Source of the DNA: JBKJUK01 sp046590705
GTDB lineage: Bacteria > Acidobacteriota > Thermoanaerobaculia > Gp7-AA8
Assembly: GCA_046590705.1 (NCBI GenBank)
Contig: JBKJUK010000376.1
Location: 1 to 13,683, forward strand
Direction of reading: 5' to 3'
DNA: 13,683 nucleotides
The translations under genes and the position numbers were made by a program. Under the pieces are notes generated by a model. It saw only the letters and a program-made list of their open reading frames with translations, ran no database searches and was not told the DNA's origin. Shown piece after piece: positions 1 to 7,315 of this stretch. The first letter of the stretch is position 1, and the number at the start of each line of letters is the position of its first letter.

Positions 1-235
1 CTTCAGCATGTTTCTAGAAACAGCGACTCACCGTACTGAAGATTCTCTGCGCAATGATCTGCTGAACATCACAGCACAGACGAGCTTACACGGAAGTCGC
101 GATGCCGCACCTTCCGGGGCTCGGAATCATCGTCGTTACGATTCGAGACCCCAAGGCCTCACGGCCTGGGCTATTTCGATGCCGGGCCTCCGGCCCTCAA
201 AGACAGCCCTCACACCGATGTTCAGAAACCCGTTC
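1..235. repeat. Direct repeat, copy 1 (about 235 bp)
   Basis: This segment recurs at 514-745 with only scattered substitutions and three single-base length differences. Its right half is palindrome-rich: a GATGCCGC..GGGGCTC module (101-122), a short hairpin AGGCC-TCAC-GGCCT (154-167) and a second hairpin GGGCC-TCC-GGCCC (184-196). The first base of the window lies inside the repeat, so its left end is not visible. Open frames crossing it differ between the copies and show no recognisable protein, so I treat it as a non-coding dispersed repeat. Confidence 0.85.
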
Positions 236-349
236 GTCCCGAGCTCGGAATCGGCGCATGACGCCGGCTTTACAAAAATGAACGCGGTGCTCCTCGCAGC
301 GAGTAGTCGCCGAGAATCGTGAGTATCGCTCCTGCAAGCAAACACACAC

Positions 350-452
350 GGAGCCCCGGAGGGGCGGCATCTCTTTAGCCACGGCCGTGAGGCCGTGGAC
401 CGCGCATCGCCACGAATTCAAGAGCCCCGAAGGGGCGGCATCGCGACTTCCG
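350..452 (-). repeat. Inverted, diverged copy of the repeat core
   Basis: Read on the minus strand, this begins with CGGAAGTCGCGATGCCGC and GGGGCTC, as the direct repeats do at 91-122 and 604-634. It continues through a CACGGCCTCACGGCCGTG hairpin and ends with another GATGCCGCCCC..GGGGCTC module. The module order therefore matches copies 1 and 2, but the orientation is opposite and the spacers differ. It lies between the two direct copies. The flanking stretch 236-349 shows nothing I can identify. Confidence 0.7.
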
Positions 453-513
453 TTCAACTGCCGTATCACTGTCATCTGACCATCAGGTTCGCGAATCGTT
501 CTCGACGAATTGG

Positions 514-745
514 CTTCAGCATGTTTGTAGAAACAGCGACTCACCGTACTGAAAATTCTCTGCGCAATGATCTGCTGAACATCACAGCACAGACGCGCTT
601 ACACGGAAGTCGCGATGCCGCCCCTGCGGGGCTCGGAATCATCGTCGTTACGATTCGAGACCCCAAGGCCTCACGGCCTGGGCTATTTCGATGCCGGGCC
701 TCCGGCCCTCAAGGCAGCCCTCACACCGATCTTCGGAAACCGTTC
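514..745. repeat. Direct repeat, copy 2
   Basis: Near-identical to 1-235 in the same orientation, offset by 513 bases. It carries the same GATGCCGC/GGGGCTC module and the AGGCC/GGCCT and GGGCC/GGCCC hairpins. Differences are single substitutions and one-base indels, for example in the run after the last hairpin. From here to the tsf terminator (746-850) I see no gene and no recognisable structure. Confidence 0.85.
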
Positions 746-850
746 ATTGGAAGCGGGCGGTGTGGCGGGGGGCGAGGAATCCCGCAAGCTGGAACGCAGC
801 GACTAACCGAGCGGGCGGGACCGCAGAAGCCTGGTCATCAGGAGATCCTG

Positions 851-883
851 AAAAAGAAAAGAGCGAGGTCGCCCTCGCTCTTT
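851..883 (-). terminator. Rho-independent terminator after tsf
   Basis: On the minus strand, about 20 nt after the tsf stop, there is an 8-bp GC-rich stem (GAGCGAGG / CCTCGCTC, extended by A-T pairs) closed by a GCGA tetraloop of GNRA type. It is followed by a T-rich tract (TTTTCTTTTT). This ends the ribosomal protein/EF-Ts transcription unit. Confidence 0.9.
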
Positions 884-904
884 CGTTCGTCGCAATTTAC
901 GAAA

Positions 905-1822
905 TCAGAGTCCGGCCTGCGCGGCCACTTCCGCGGCAAAATTATCTTCGCGCTTCTGCAGACCTTCTCCGAGCTTGAAGCGGGTGAAGCGAGCCACTTC
1001 GAGTGTGCCACCTGCTTCCTTTCCCTTCTGCGTGAGCAGCTGGGTGATGGTCATCTTGTCGTCCTTGATGAAAGGCTGCTCGAGCAGGACTGACTCACCG
1101 TAGAACTTCTCCATCTTTCCCGATACGATCTTGTCGACCACGTTCTCAGGCTTGCCGGACTTCAGGGCCTGATCTTTCGCAATCTCACGCTCGGTATCCA
1201 GGTCCTTCTCAGTCACCTCATCACGCTTCAGAAAGCGCGGTTCCGCGGCAGCTACGTGCATCGCTACATCCTTGGCCACGCCTCCGGCCACTTCCTTGTT
1301 GTCGCTGCCTTTCACGTCGACCAGAACGCCAATGCGGCCGTTGCCATGCACGTAAGAGCCAAGCACGCCATCCGTTTCATATCGGACGAAGCGGCGAATG
1401 GAAATGTTCTCGCCGATCCTGGCGATGTGGGTCGCCAGGACTTCACTCACCTTGCGGCCCTCTGCATCATTGGGCCACTTCTCGCTGACGATCGACTCGG
1501 CGTCGGCTGCATTCGACTGCAGTACCAGCTGGGCGATCTCTTTCACCAGTGCTTTGAATTCTGCGTTCTGCGCGACAAAGTCGGTCTCACTATTCACTTC
1601 GACCATGACGCCTTTGTTGCCGGAGACTTCAACGGCTACCAGACCTTCCGAGGTGATGCGTCCTGCTTTCTTGCCGGCAGCGGCCAGACCTTTTTTGCGA
1701 AGGACCTTGATTGCTTCGTCGATGTCGCCGCTCGCTTCGGTCAATGCCTCTTTGCACTGCGCGAAACCGGCGCCGGTCTTTTCGCGAAGATCTTTGATGA
1801 GTGCGGGTGTGATTTCAGCCAT
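905..1822 (-). CDS. tsf: Translation elongation factor Ts
   Basis: EF-Ts is the cytosolic guanine-nucleotide exchange factor that regenerates EF-Tu-GTP. The 305-residue product opens with the N-terminal UBA-like region and the family signature LREKTGAGFAQCKEAL (residues 12-27). It continues with the core motif ETDFVAQN near residue 80, which inserts at the EF-Tu nucleotide site. The length is slightly above the E. coli protein (about 283) and typical for two core subdomains. I chose the ATG at 1822 over the in-frame ATG at 1834, because GGAGA sits 5-7 nt before 1822 and the upstream ATG lies inside that ribosome binding site. It is last in the rplM-rpsI-rpsB-tsf block and is followed by a strong terminator. 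A hairpin lies between it and rpsB. Confidence 0.98.
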   Translation of the reverse strand: MAEITPALIKDLREKTGAGFAQCKEALTEASGDIDEAIKVLRKKGLAAAGKKAGRITSEGLVAVEVSGNKGVMVEVNSETDFVAQNAEFKALVKEIAQLVLQSNAADAESIVSEKWPNDAEGRKVSEVLATHIARIGENISIRRFVRYETDGVLGSYVHGNGRIGVLVDVKGSDNKEVAGGVAKDVAMHVAAAEPRFLKRDEVTEKDLDTEREIAKDQALKSGKPENVVDKIVSGKMEKFYGESVLLEQPFIKDDKMTITQLLTQKGKEAGGTLEVARFTRFKLGEGLQKREDNFAAEVAAQAGL

Positions 1823-1921
1823 GATTTTCTCCATCGCGTAGTGCTCTCGGGCACCAGAACGCGACTGTTCGATTGATTAAGGATTCACTGCAACAGGAAA
1901 AGAGAGGACGGTCGGAAAAGT

Positions 1922-1953
1922 GGAGACGCACCGGACCAGGCCGGCGCGTCTCC
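1922..1953 (-). promoter_or_regulatory. rpsB-tsf intercistronic hairpin (possible attenuator)
   Basis: GGAGACGC (1922-1929) pairs with GCGTCTCC (1946-1953). After one mismatch, CCGG (1931-1934) pairs with CCGG (1941-1944), leaving a 6-nt loop. On the minus strand it is followed by a short, imperfect T run (ACTTTTCC). It lies about 10 nt after the rpsB stop. It looks like a partial terminator or an RNA-stability element that would set the tsf to rpsB ratio; that role is inferred. Confidence 0.6.
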
Positions 1954-1962
1954 GGACAAGCA

Positions 1963-2766
<804 letters not shown>

Positions 2767-2773
2767 GGGTGAT

Positions 2774-2780
2774 ACCTCCT
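2774..2780 (-). promoter_or_regulatory. Ribosome binding site of rpsB (sets the GTG start)
   Basis: The minus-strand sequence AGGAGGT is a full anti-Shine-Dalgarno match. It is 7 nt before GTG 2766 and decides between that GTG and the in-frame ATG at 2784, whose own codon lies just upstream of the site. Confidence 0.85.
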
Positions 2781-2826
2781 GCAACGATTGCGGTTCAGGG
2801 CCGACCGGCGGGCGCCCTCGAGATTG

Positions 2827-2889
2827 ACCTGGTTCGCATCCGTCGCGGGTCCAGGTTCAGAGAATCAGAGACGACCGCCGGTCGTCTCT
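2827..2889 (-). promoter_or_regulatory. Structured rpsB leader (candidate S2 autoregulatory RNA)
   Basis: The leader between the rpsI terminator and rpsB contains a perfect 10-bp stem (2867-2876 with 2880-2889, 3-nt loop GCC) and a second potential stem ACCTGG/CCAGGT (2827-2832 with 2851-2856). rpsB is known to be autoregulated through its leader RNA in several bacterial groups. Assigning such a role here is inference from position and pairing only; I did not match it to a known leader family. Confidence 0.4.
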
Positions 2890-2897
2890 CACAACAG

Positions 2898-2930
2898 AAA
2901 AAAAGGACAGAAGCGCGCACGCCTCTGTCC
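2898..2930 (-). terminator. Terminator/attenuator between rpsI and rpsB
   Basis: On the minus strand an 11-bp stem (GGACAGAGGCG / CGCTTCTGTCC, one G-U pair) with a 4-nt loop is followed directly by seven T residues. It begins about 44 nt after the rpsI stop. It is strong enough to end rplM-rpsI transcription or to attenuate read-through into rpsB-tsf. Confidence 0.88.
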
Positions 2931-2973
2931 CGGTTAAATCTCTACAGAAAATTCGAAACGTAACGCATCGAGA

Positions 2974-3360
2974 CTAGCGCTTGGAGAACTGGAAGCGAGC
3001 GCGTGCGCCCTTTTGACCGTACTTCTTCCGTTCTTTCATGCGCGGGTCGCGTGTGAGCAGACCAGCTTTCTTGAGCCGTTTGCGCAGTTCCGAATTGAAG
3101 ACATTCAGTGCGCGGGCGATGCCGTGACGGATCGCGCCTGCCTGACCGCTCGGGCCGCCACCGTTCACGTTCACGATGATGTCGAAGTGATCACCGGTCT
3201 CGGTGAGTGCCAGCGGCTGCTTGATGATCATTTTCAGAACTTCGTTCGGAAAATAATTGTCGAGTGTGCGGCGATTTACCGTGATCTGTCCCGAACCCTG
3301 ACGCAGAAATACGCGGGCCGTTGACGACTTTCTTCTACCTGTTCCGTAATATTCGACCAC
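2974..3360 (-). CDS. rpsI: 30S ribosomal protein S9
   Basis: S9 is a head protein of the small subunit whose C-terminal tail reaches the P-site tRNA. The 128-residue product has the family N-terminus YYGTGRRKSSTARVFL, a central GGGPSGQAGAIRHGIARAL and the basic end KKYGQKGARARFQFSKR with the conserved terminal Lys-Arg. Its length matches the family (about 130). Translation starts at GTG 3360 with GGAGG 9 nt upstream. It lies 18 nt after the rplM stop, the usual rplM-rpsI pairing, so the two are surely co-transcribed. Confidence 0.98.
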   Translation of the reverse strand: MVEYYGTGRRKSSTARVFLRQGSGQITVNRRTLDNYFPNEVLKMIIKQPLALTETGDHFDIIVNVNGGGPSGQAGAIRHGIARALNVFNSELRKRLKKAGLLTRDPRMKERKKYGQKGARARFQFSKR

Positions 3361-3378
3361 TGACGAACGCCTCCGTGA

Positions 3379-3813
3379 CTACCGAACGACCGTGAAATTC
3401 TCAGGCAGCTGCGCCTGATGGGGATGATTGACGCCACGATACACTTTGAGTTTCTTGAGCATCTTGCGACCAAGGCGGTTTTTCGGGAGCATTCCCCAGA
3501 CCGCTTCCTCGATCATCCGCTCAGGCTTCTCGACACGCACGAAACGGGCCGCGCGCTCTTTCAGACCACCCGGATAGCCGGTGTGATGGCGGTACATCTT
3601 GTCCTGTTCCTTGCGACCGGTAAGGACGACTTTCTCCGCGTTCAGGATGATGACGTGGTCACCAGTGTCGAGAAACGGGGTGTAGGTCGGCTTGTTCTTT
3701 CCGGAAATGATGTTGGCGATGGCGCTCGAAAGACGTCCGAGAACCTGGCCCTCCGCGTCGATCACATACCAGCGCGGAACAATGTCACCCTCTTTGGGGA
3801 AATACGTACGCAT
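3379..3813 (-). CDS. rplM: 50S ribosomal protein L13
   Basis: L13 is an early-assembling large-subunit protein. The 144-residue product shows the family pattern in order: WYVIDAEGQVLGRLSSAIA (residues about 15-33), GDHVIILNAEKVVLTGRK (about 51-68), YRHHTGYPGGLKE (about 74-86) and the internal GMLPKNRLGRKMLKKLKVY followed by HPHQAQ. The ATG at 3813 is preceded by AGGGAG at 5 nt. It is first in the minus-strand ribosomal block, about 100 nt downstream of a good sigma70-type promoter. Confidence 0.98.
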   Translation of the reverse strand: MRTYFPKEGDIVPRWYVIDAEGQVLGRLSSAIANIISGKNKPTYTPFLDTGDHVIILNAEKVVLTGRKEQDKMYRHHTGYPGGLKERAARFVRVEKPERMIEEAVWGMLPKNRLGRKMLKKLKVYRGVNHPHQAQLPENFTVVR

Positions 3814-3921
3814 GATTCTCCCTGCTACTTTGCTTCCTTCTGGGAATGGAACCGATCAGGTTAACGATCGATTTCACCAGGCCGTGAGCTGAGACATCTC
3901 GGCCCGCTTCAAAGGGCCGAA

Positions 3922-3950
3922 ACCTTAACACCGCCGCGCGGTTTGGTCAA
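3922..3950 (-). promoter_or_regulatory. Sigma70-type promoter for rplM-rpsI
   Basis: On the minus strand, TTGACC (3950-3945) and TAAGGT (3927-3922) are separated by exactly 17 bp. The -35 is a 5/6 match; the -10 keeps T, A and the final T. Initiation would fall near 3915, giving a leader of about 100 nt. A 7-bp inverted repeat (3899-3905 with 3914-3920) overlaps the predicted start site. Confidence 0.65.
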
Positions 3951-3992
3951 GAGGGAGTGCGCTGAGCGATGATTCGAGCGTAATACTCGGCT

Positions 3993-4190
3993 CCCTCTCC
4001 CCGCGCTACACGGGATCCTGCCCTGATCGTCTTCGGGGAGAGGGCTGGGGAGAGGGGAAATGTCGCTCCAGCTGTGCTGCAGGAAAAACGGCGGAATCGC
4101 GGGCCGGCTTACTTCGAGCTTAGGCTCCCCTCTTCCTAGCCCTCTCCCCGAACAGAATCCATAAGCAATTCGCAGGACGCGCGGGGAGAG
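3993..4190. repeat. Nested inverted repeat of CCCTCTCCCC type
   Basis: This fills most of the gene-free stretch 3961-4280. The outer arms are perfect 12-mers (3995-4006 and 4179-4190, CTCTCCCCGCGC and its complement). The inner arms are 26 nt with two mismatches (4033-4058 and 4126-4151). The left inner arm is itself a tandem of GGGGAGAGGG, and CCCTCTCCCC at 3993-4002 can pair with it locally. The C-rich/G-rich pattern is like palindromic repeats dispersed in many bacterial genomes. I see no gene, and no clear promoter for the downstream operon. Confidence 0.75.
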
Positions 4191-4285
4191 TGAACGCTCG
4201 CGCACTGTCTCTCCCCGGCCGATACGTCGATTCCTAGCCCCGGTCCACAGCACTCAGTCTGTCAATTTATGTTAAAAGCGCGGTC

Positions 4286-4975
4286 GTGCTCGACAAGCGG
4301 AGCGAAAAGATTCAGCAGATGTTTACAGGCATCGCGCCGCGCTATGACCGGGCGAATCGGATTCTGTCGTTTCGCTTCGATGTCGCCTGGCGCAAATATG
4401 TGTCGCGCTTTCTGGTAAACCGCCCGGGACTGGTGCTCGACCTCGCAGCGGGAACCGGTGATCTCGCAGTCGACCTTCAGCATTACGGCCATCATCGCGT
4501 CGTGGCCGCCGACTTCACTTTCGCGATGCTGCAAGCAGGCAGAGCAAAGTACGCGCGCCAGCCTTCTCCAATCCCGCTTGTCACCGCCGACGCTCTGCAT
4601 CTTCCGCTTCGGGACCGAATCTTCGACGCAGTCACTGTGGCATTCGGAGTTCGCAACTTTTCCGACCCGCTCCGCGGCCTCAAAGAAATCCACCGTGTTC
4701 TTCGCACAGGCGGTACCGCGGGTATTCTCGAGTTCTCCCGCCCCGCGGCGCCCTTCCGCTATCTCTATGAATTCTATTCATCTCGCATCCTCCCGATCAT
4801 CGGCGGATGGATCACCGGCTCCCGTGCTCCCTACGAATACCTGCCTGCTTCGGTGAAAGAGTTTCCTGAGGGCGAGCAGTTTCTCGATCTCATGCGCGAA
4901 GCAGGCTTTGCGGAACTCTCGCGGGTCCGGCTCACATTCGGGATCGCCACTTTCTATCGAGGAGTCAGGCCATGA
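4286..4975 (+). CDS. ubiE: UbiE/MenG-type quinone C-methyltransferase
   Basis: This is a SAM-dependent methyltransferase of the UbiE/MenG family. These enzymes methylate demethylmenaquinone (and in some bacteria the ubiquinone precursor) at the ring, the final step of menaquinone synthesis. The 229-residue product has KIQQMFTGIAPRYDRAN at the N-terminus, SAM motif I LDLAAGTGD (51-59), the acidic ADF of motif post-I (75-77), ADALHLPL (101-108), and the family signatures FGVRNFSD (120-127) and EYLPASVKEFP (184-194). The length is closer to MenG (about 233) than to E. coli UbiE (251). The start is GTG 4286; the in-sequence ATG at 4269 is out of frame, and the upstream Shine-Dalgarno site is weak. 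Its stop overlaps the folD start (ATGA), so it heads a coupled ubiE-folD-coaE operon. Which quinone is used cannot be told from this window. Confidence 0.93.
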   Translation: MLDKRSEKIQQMFTGIAPRYDRANRILSFRFDVAWRKYVSRFLVNRPGLVLDLAAGTGDLAVDLQHYGHHRVVAADFTFAMLQAGRAKYARQPSPIPLVTADALHLPLRDRIFDAVTVAFGVRNFSDPLRGLKEIHRVLRTGGTAGILEFSRPAAPFRYLYEFYSSRILPIIGGWITGSRAPYEYLPASVKEFPEGEQFLDLMREAGFAELSRVRLTFGIATFYRGVRP

Positions 4976-5883
4976 GCGCGATCGTGATTGATGGCAAGGC
5001 TGTCGCGGCCGGCATCGAAGAGACAATCGCCGCCCAGGTACAGGCGTTGCGACTGCGGGGAATCACGCCCGGACTGACGGCAATTCGCGTGGGAGAAGAT
5101 CCCGCATCAGAGATCTATGTCGCCTCGAAGGCCCGTAAAGCCCACGCTCTTGGACTCAATGGGCGACAGATTCATCTGCCCGCAAACATCAGCGAAGTCG
5201 AGCTTCTTTCCGAGATTGCCAGACTCAACGCCGACGACGACGTAGATGGCATTCTGGTTCAGCTCCCCCTTCCTCGACACATCGATACACGCCGGGTGAT
5301 CGAGGCGATCGCTGTGGAGAAAGACGTCGATGGATTCCATCCCATCAACGTCGGCCGACTGCACGGCGGACAGAAAAGTCTCGTTCCCTGTACACCGGCC
5401 GGAGTCATGGCTCTCATCGCCAGTACGGGAGAGTCAGTCCGCGGGAAAAACGCTCTGGTGATAGGGCGAAGCGACATCGTCGGCAAACCGGTGGCGGCGC
5501 TTCTGCTGCAGCAGGATGCCACGGTCACGATCGCCCATTCACGCAGCCGCGATCTCGACGAACTTCTACGTCAGGCCGAAATCGTGGTGGCCGCCGTCGG
5601 CCGTCCCATGATCGTCAAAGGCGCCTCGATCAGAGAAGGAGCGATGGTGCTCGACGTCGGGATCAATCGAGTGGACCTCGACAGCCCGGATCGCGCTTCG
5701 CTTCCTGAAAACAAGCAGCGGATCCTCGCGAAGAATGGTTTCACCATCGTCGGCGACGTCGACTACCCGGGTGCTATCGAGCGCGCCGGATGGATCACGC
5801 CCGTACCGGGCGGGGTGGGACCGATGACCATCGTGATGCTGATGCAGAACACATTGCAGGCCGCTCTGGACCGGCGCGGCTGA
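4972..5883 (+). CDS. folD: Bifunctional methylenetetrahydrofolate dehydrogenase/cyclohydrolase
   Basis: FolD interconverts 5,10-methylene-, 5,10-methenyl- and 10-formyl-tetrahydrofolate with NADP, feeding purines and formyl-Met. The 303-residue protein has the catalytic YVASK motif (Y49, K53), VQLPLP (96-101), DVDGFHP (118-124), PCTP (139-142), the nucleotide-binding loop GRSDIVGKP (165-173) and the C-terminal signature PVPGGVGPMT (278-287). All expected active-site residues are present, and the length is slightly above the usual 280-300. The ATG lies within the ATGA that ends the upstream methyltransferase gene, and the stop overlaps the coaE start (TGATG), indicating translational coupling at both ends. 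It supplies the one-carbon folate pool, to which the PTPS-like enzyme at 12416-12808 may also relate. Confidence 0.98.
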   Translation: MSAIVIDGKAVAAGIEETIAAQVQALRLRGITPGLTAIRVGEDPASEIYVASKARKAHALGLNGRQIHLPANISEVELLSEIARLNADDDVDGILVQLPLPRHIDTRRVIEAIAVEKDVDGFHPINVGRLHGGQKSLVPCTPAGVMALIASTGESVRGKNALVIGRSDIVGKPVAALLLQQDATVTIAHSRSRDLDELLRQAEIVVAAVGRPMIVKGASIREGAMVLDVGINRVDLDSPDRASLPENKQRILAKNGFTIVGDVDYPGAIERAGWITPVPGGVGPMTIVMLMQNTLQAALDRRG

Positions 5884-6500
5884 TGCTCAAAGTCGGACTC
5901 ACGGGCGGTATCGCTTCCGGTAAATCTACAGTGAGGCAATGTTTCGAAGCCCTCGGCGCTGCGGTGGTCGACGCGGATGCCGTGGTGCGGGATCTGTATC
6001 GCCCGGGCCATGCCGGACACCGTCTTCTGGTCGCGACCTATGGAGATGAGATTCTCACAGCTTCAGGAGAGATTGATCGCGCGGCCTTATCGCTTCGCGC
6101 ACTCCGAACGGCAGAAGACGCCAGCAGACTCAATTCACTCATTCATCCGCTGGTCATCGAACAGGAAGCTAAGTGGCTGGCATCACTCGACTCCAGTACG
6201 AAAATTGCTCTGGTCGAGGCCACTCTGCTGATTGAATCGGGAGGGAGAAGCCGCTTCGACAAAATTGTGGTGGTCGAAGCGTCTCCTGCACTGCAACTGC
6301 AGCGCGCTGTCAGTCGCGGGATCACACGTGAGGAAGCCGTAACGAGGATGGACCGGCAACTCTCGAACGAAGAGCGACGCCAGCAAGCCGATTACATCAT
6401 CCTCAACGACGGCGACCTCATCGAGCTGGAACGACGAGCACGCGACGTTTACGCGCAACTGGTCGAAGACAGTGAAACTGGAAGTGCGCGCCGTAAATGA
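5883..6500 (+). CDS. coaE: Dephospho-CoA kinase
   Basis: CoaE phosphorylates the 3'-hydroxyl of dephospho-CoA with ATP, the last step of coenzyme A synthesis. The 205-residue product starts with the P-loop GLTGGIASGKST (5-16). It then has the catalytic/acceptor DAD (30-32), LNSLIHPLV (83-91), TLLIESG (114-120, the family PLLFE position) and the lid/adenine region RMDRQLSNEERRQQADYIIL (155-174). Its length matches the family (about 200). I use ATG 5883, overlapping the folD stop by one base; an open frame extends 93 bases upstream inside folD but lacks homology there. It is the last gene of the coupled trio. No rho-independent terminator follows on the plus strand. Confidence 0.97.
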   Translation: MLKVGLTGGIASGKSTVRQCFEALGAAVVDADAVVRDLYRPGHAGHRLLVATYGDEILTASGEIDRAALSLRALRTAEDASRLNSLIHPLVIEQEAKWLASLDSSTKIALVEATLLIESGGRSRFDKIVVVEASPALQLQRAVSRGITREEAVTRMDRQLSNEERRQQADYIILNDGDLIELERRARDVYAQLVEDSETGSARRK

Positions 6501-6521
6501 TCTGAAACTGTTCGAGGCTAG

Positions 6522-6740
6522 CTGTCGGTAGCGGCGAGCGACCTCGAGTTCTCTCCTCGATGTGGACCCAGGACTTTCTATCCCGAAGCCGGCCGGTGCT
6601 TCGATCAGATGCTCGCGGAGTCACTCAGTCGTTGTGATCACGAGGCGCCCCCCCTGCTGATGCAGCGCCTGCTCACAGAGTGTCCGCTGAGGCTGTGGAT
6701 AACGAACGGCCCGGATGAACCGTGCCGGACATGTGCATAA
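6522..6740 (+). pseudogene. Possible Cys-rich small coding remnant
   Basis: After coaE, one plus-strand frame is open for 72 codons (first codon CTG at 6522, TAA at 6738). Its codon usage is GC-rich at third positions and it has several cysteines, including a PRCGP segment, AGRCFD and a terminal CRTC. It has no ATG, GTG or TTG near its beginning; the first is ATG 6609. A second frame, GTG 6472 to TAG 6529, overlaps the coaE end and would join it if one frameshift were assumed. I do not recognise the product. It could be a frameshifted small gene, a decayed gene or chance. It ends inside the terminator tract of the convergent lipoprotein gene. Confidence 0.25.
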
Positions 6741-6768
6741 AAAAAGGCGCTCCCCGAAGAGAGCGCCT
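6739..6768 (-). terminator. Terminator of lipoprotein gene 2
   Basis: Read on the minus strand, AGGCGCTC (6768-6761) pairs with GAGCGCCT (6752-6745) around an 8-nt loop, and seven T residues follow. It begins about 23 nt after the stop of the lipoprotein at 6791-7081. Confidence 0.9.
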
Positions 6769-6790
6769 GAAACAATCACAGCAGAAACGA

Positions 6791-7081
6791 CTATGTGGTG
6801 GTGGTGCTCATGGTCGAGGTCATCGTGTCGGTCGACATCGTGCCCGTCGTTCCGGTGGTGTCGGTGGTCGTGCTGGTCGACGAGGTGTCGGTGCTCATGG
6901 TCATGGTGGTGTCGGTCGACATCATGGAGGTGTCGGTGCTGATGCTGGTGTCGGTCGACATGGTGGTGGACTCGGTTGCGGAAGTGCCCGTTTCGATGTT
7001 GGTCTCTTCTTTCTTACAGCTGACGGCGAACATGGCCACTACAAACAGTGCTACCAGGGTCAATGCGAAAGACTTTTTCAT
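6791..7081 (-). CDS. Thr/Ser-rich repeat lipoprotein (paralogue 2)
   Basis: This is a 96-residue predicted lipoprotein. The N-terminus MKK plus a hydrophobic stretch (4-18) and the lipobox AVSC (19-22) mark a signal peptidase II site, with Cys22 the lipidated residue. The next residues are KKEETNIE, shared with the paralogue. The remaining 65 residues are almost only Thr, Ser, Asp and Met, in irregular STDT or TDT repeats, so the mature chain is probably disordered and exposed in the periplasm or at the surface. No catalytic domain is visible. AGGAG lies about 6 nt before the ATG. It has its own extended -10 promoter and terminator, so it is a monocistronic unit derived by duplication from or into its neighbour at 7316-7627. 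The function is unknown. Confidence 0.85.
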   Translation of the reverse strand: MKKSFALTLVALFVVAMFAVSCKKEETNIETGTSATESTTMSTDTSISTDTSMMSTDTTMTMSTDTSSTSTTTDTTGTTGTMSTDTMTSTMSTTTT

Positions 7082-7147
7082 TTGAAGCTCCTATAGGTGT
7101 TTCAGATTTTTAGAACGGGGGATTGGTCAGGATTCAGGTTGCCACGC

Positions 7148-7167
7148 TCACTCATTGCCGTGAGTGA
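7148..7167 (-). promoter_or_regulatory. Hairpin in the leader of lipoprotein gene 2
   Basis: TCACTCA and TGAGTGA (7 bp) flank a 6-nt loop, midway between the promoter at 7232 and the start codon at 7081. It could stabilise the mRNA or be an operator. No T run follows. Confidence 0.35.
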
Positions 7168-7231
7168 ATGAGGCTACAGCCGACGCAGGCGGTGTTCGGG
7201 CCGCTCACGACGGAATCTGACGTCACGGCGC

Positions 7232-7261
7232 ATTATAGCAACGCAGATGCCATTTTTGTAA
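7232..7261 (-). promoter_or_regulatory. Extended -10 promoter of lipoprotein gene 2
   Basis: On the minus strand there is a perfect TATAAT (7237-7232) preceded by TGC, which is an extended -10 (TGnTATAAT). A weak -35 TTACAA (7261-7256) sits 18 bp upstream. Initiation near 7225 gives a leader of about 145 nt. It begins immediately after the terminator of the upstream paralogue, so the two genes are separately transcribed. Confidence 0.7.
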
Positions 7262-7267
7262 GAACAC

Positions 7268-7295
7268 AAAAAAAACGCCCTGCCGAAGCAGGGCG
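7268..7295 (-). terminator. Terminator of lipoprotein gene 1 (UUCG loop)
   Basis: On the minus strand CGCCCTGC-TTCG-GCAGGGCG forms an 8-bp stem with the very stable C(UUCG)G tetraloop, followed by eight T residues. It starts about 20 nt after the stop of the lipoprotein gene at 7316-7627. Confidence 0.93.
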
Positions 7296-7315
7296 CTTTT
7301 CACTACAGAATCTGC

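Noticed and set aside
1..745. CRISPR array
   Set aside because: Only two long direct copies and one inverted copy exist, without short repeats and uniform spacers.
395..1093. 232-codon plus-strand open frame
   Set aside because: It runs through the repeat copy and on into the antisense of tsf, with no recognisable protein and no good ribosome binding site.
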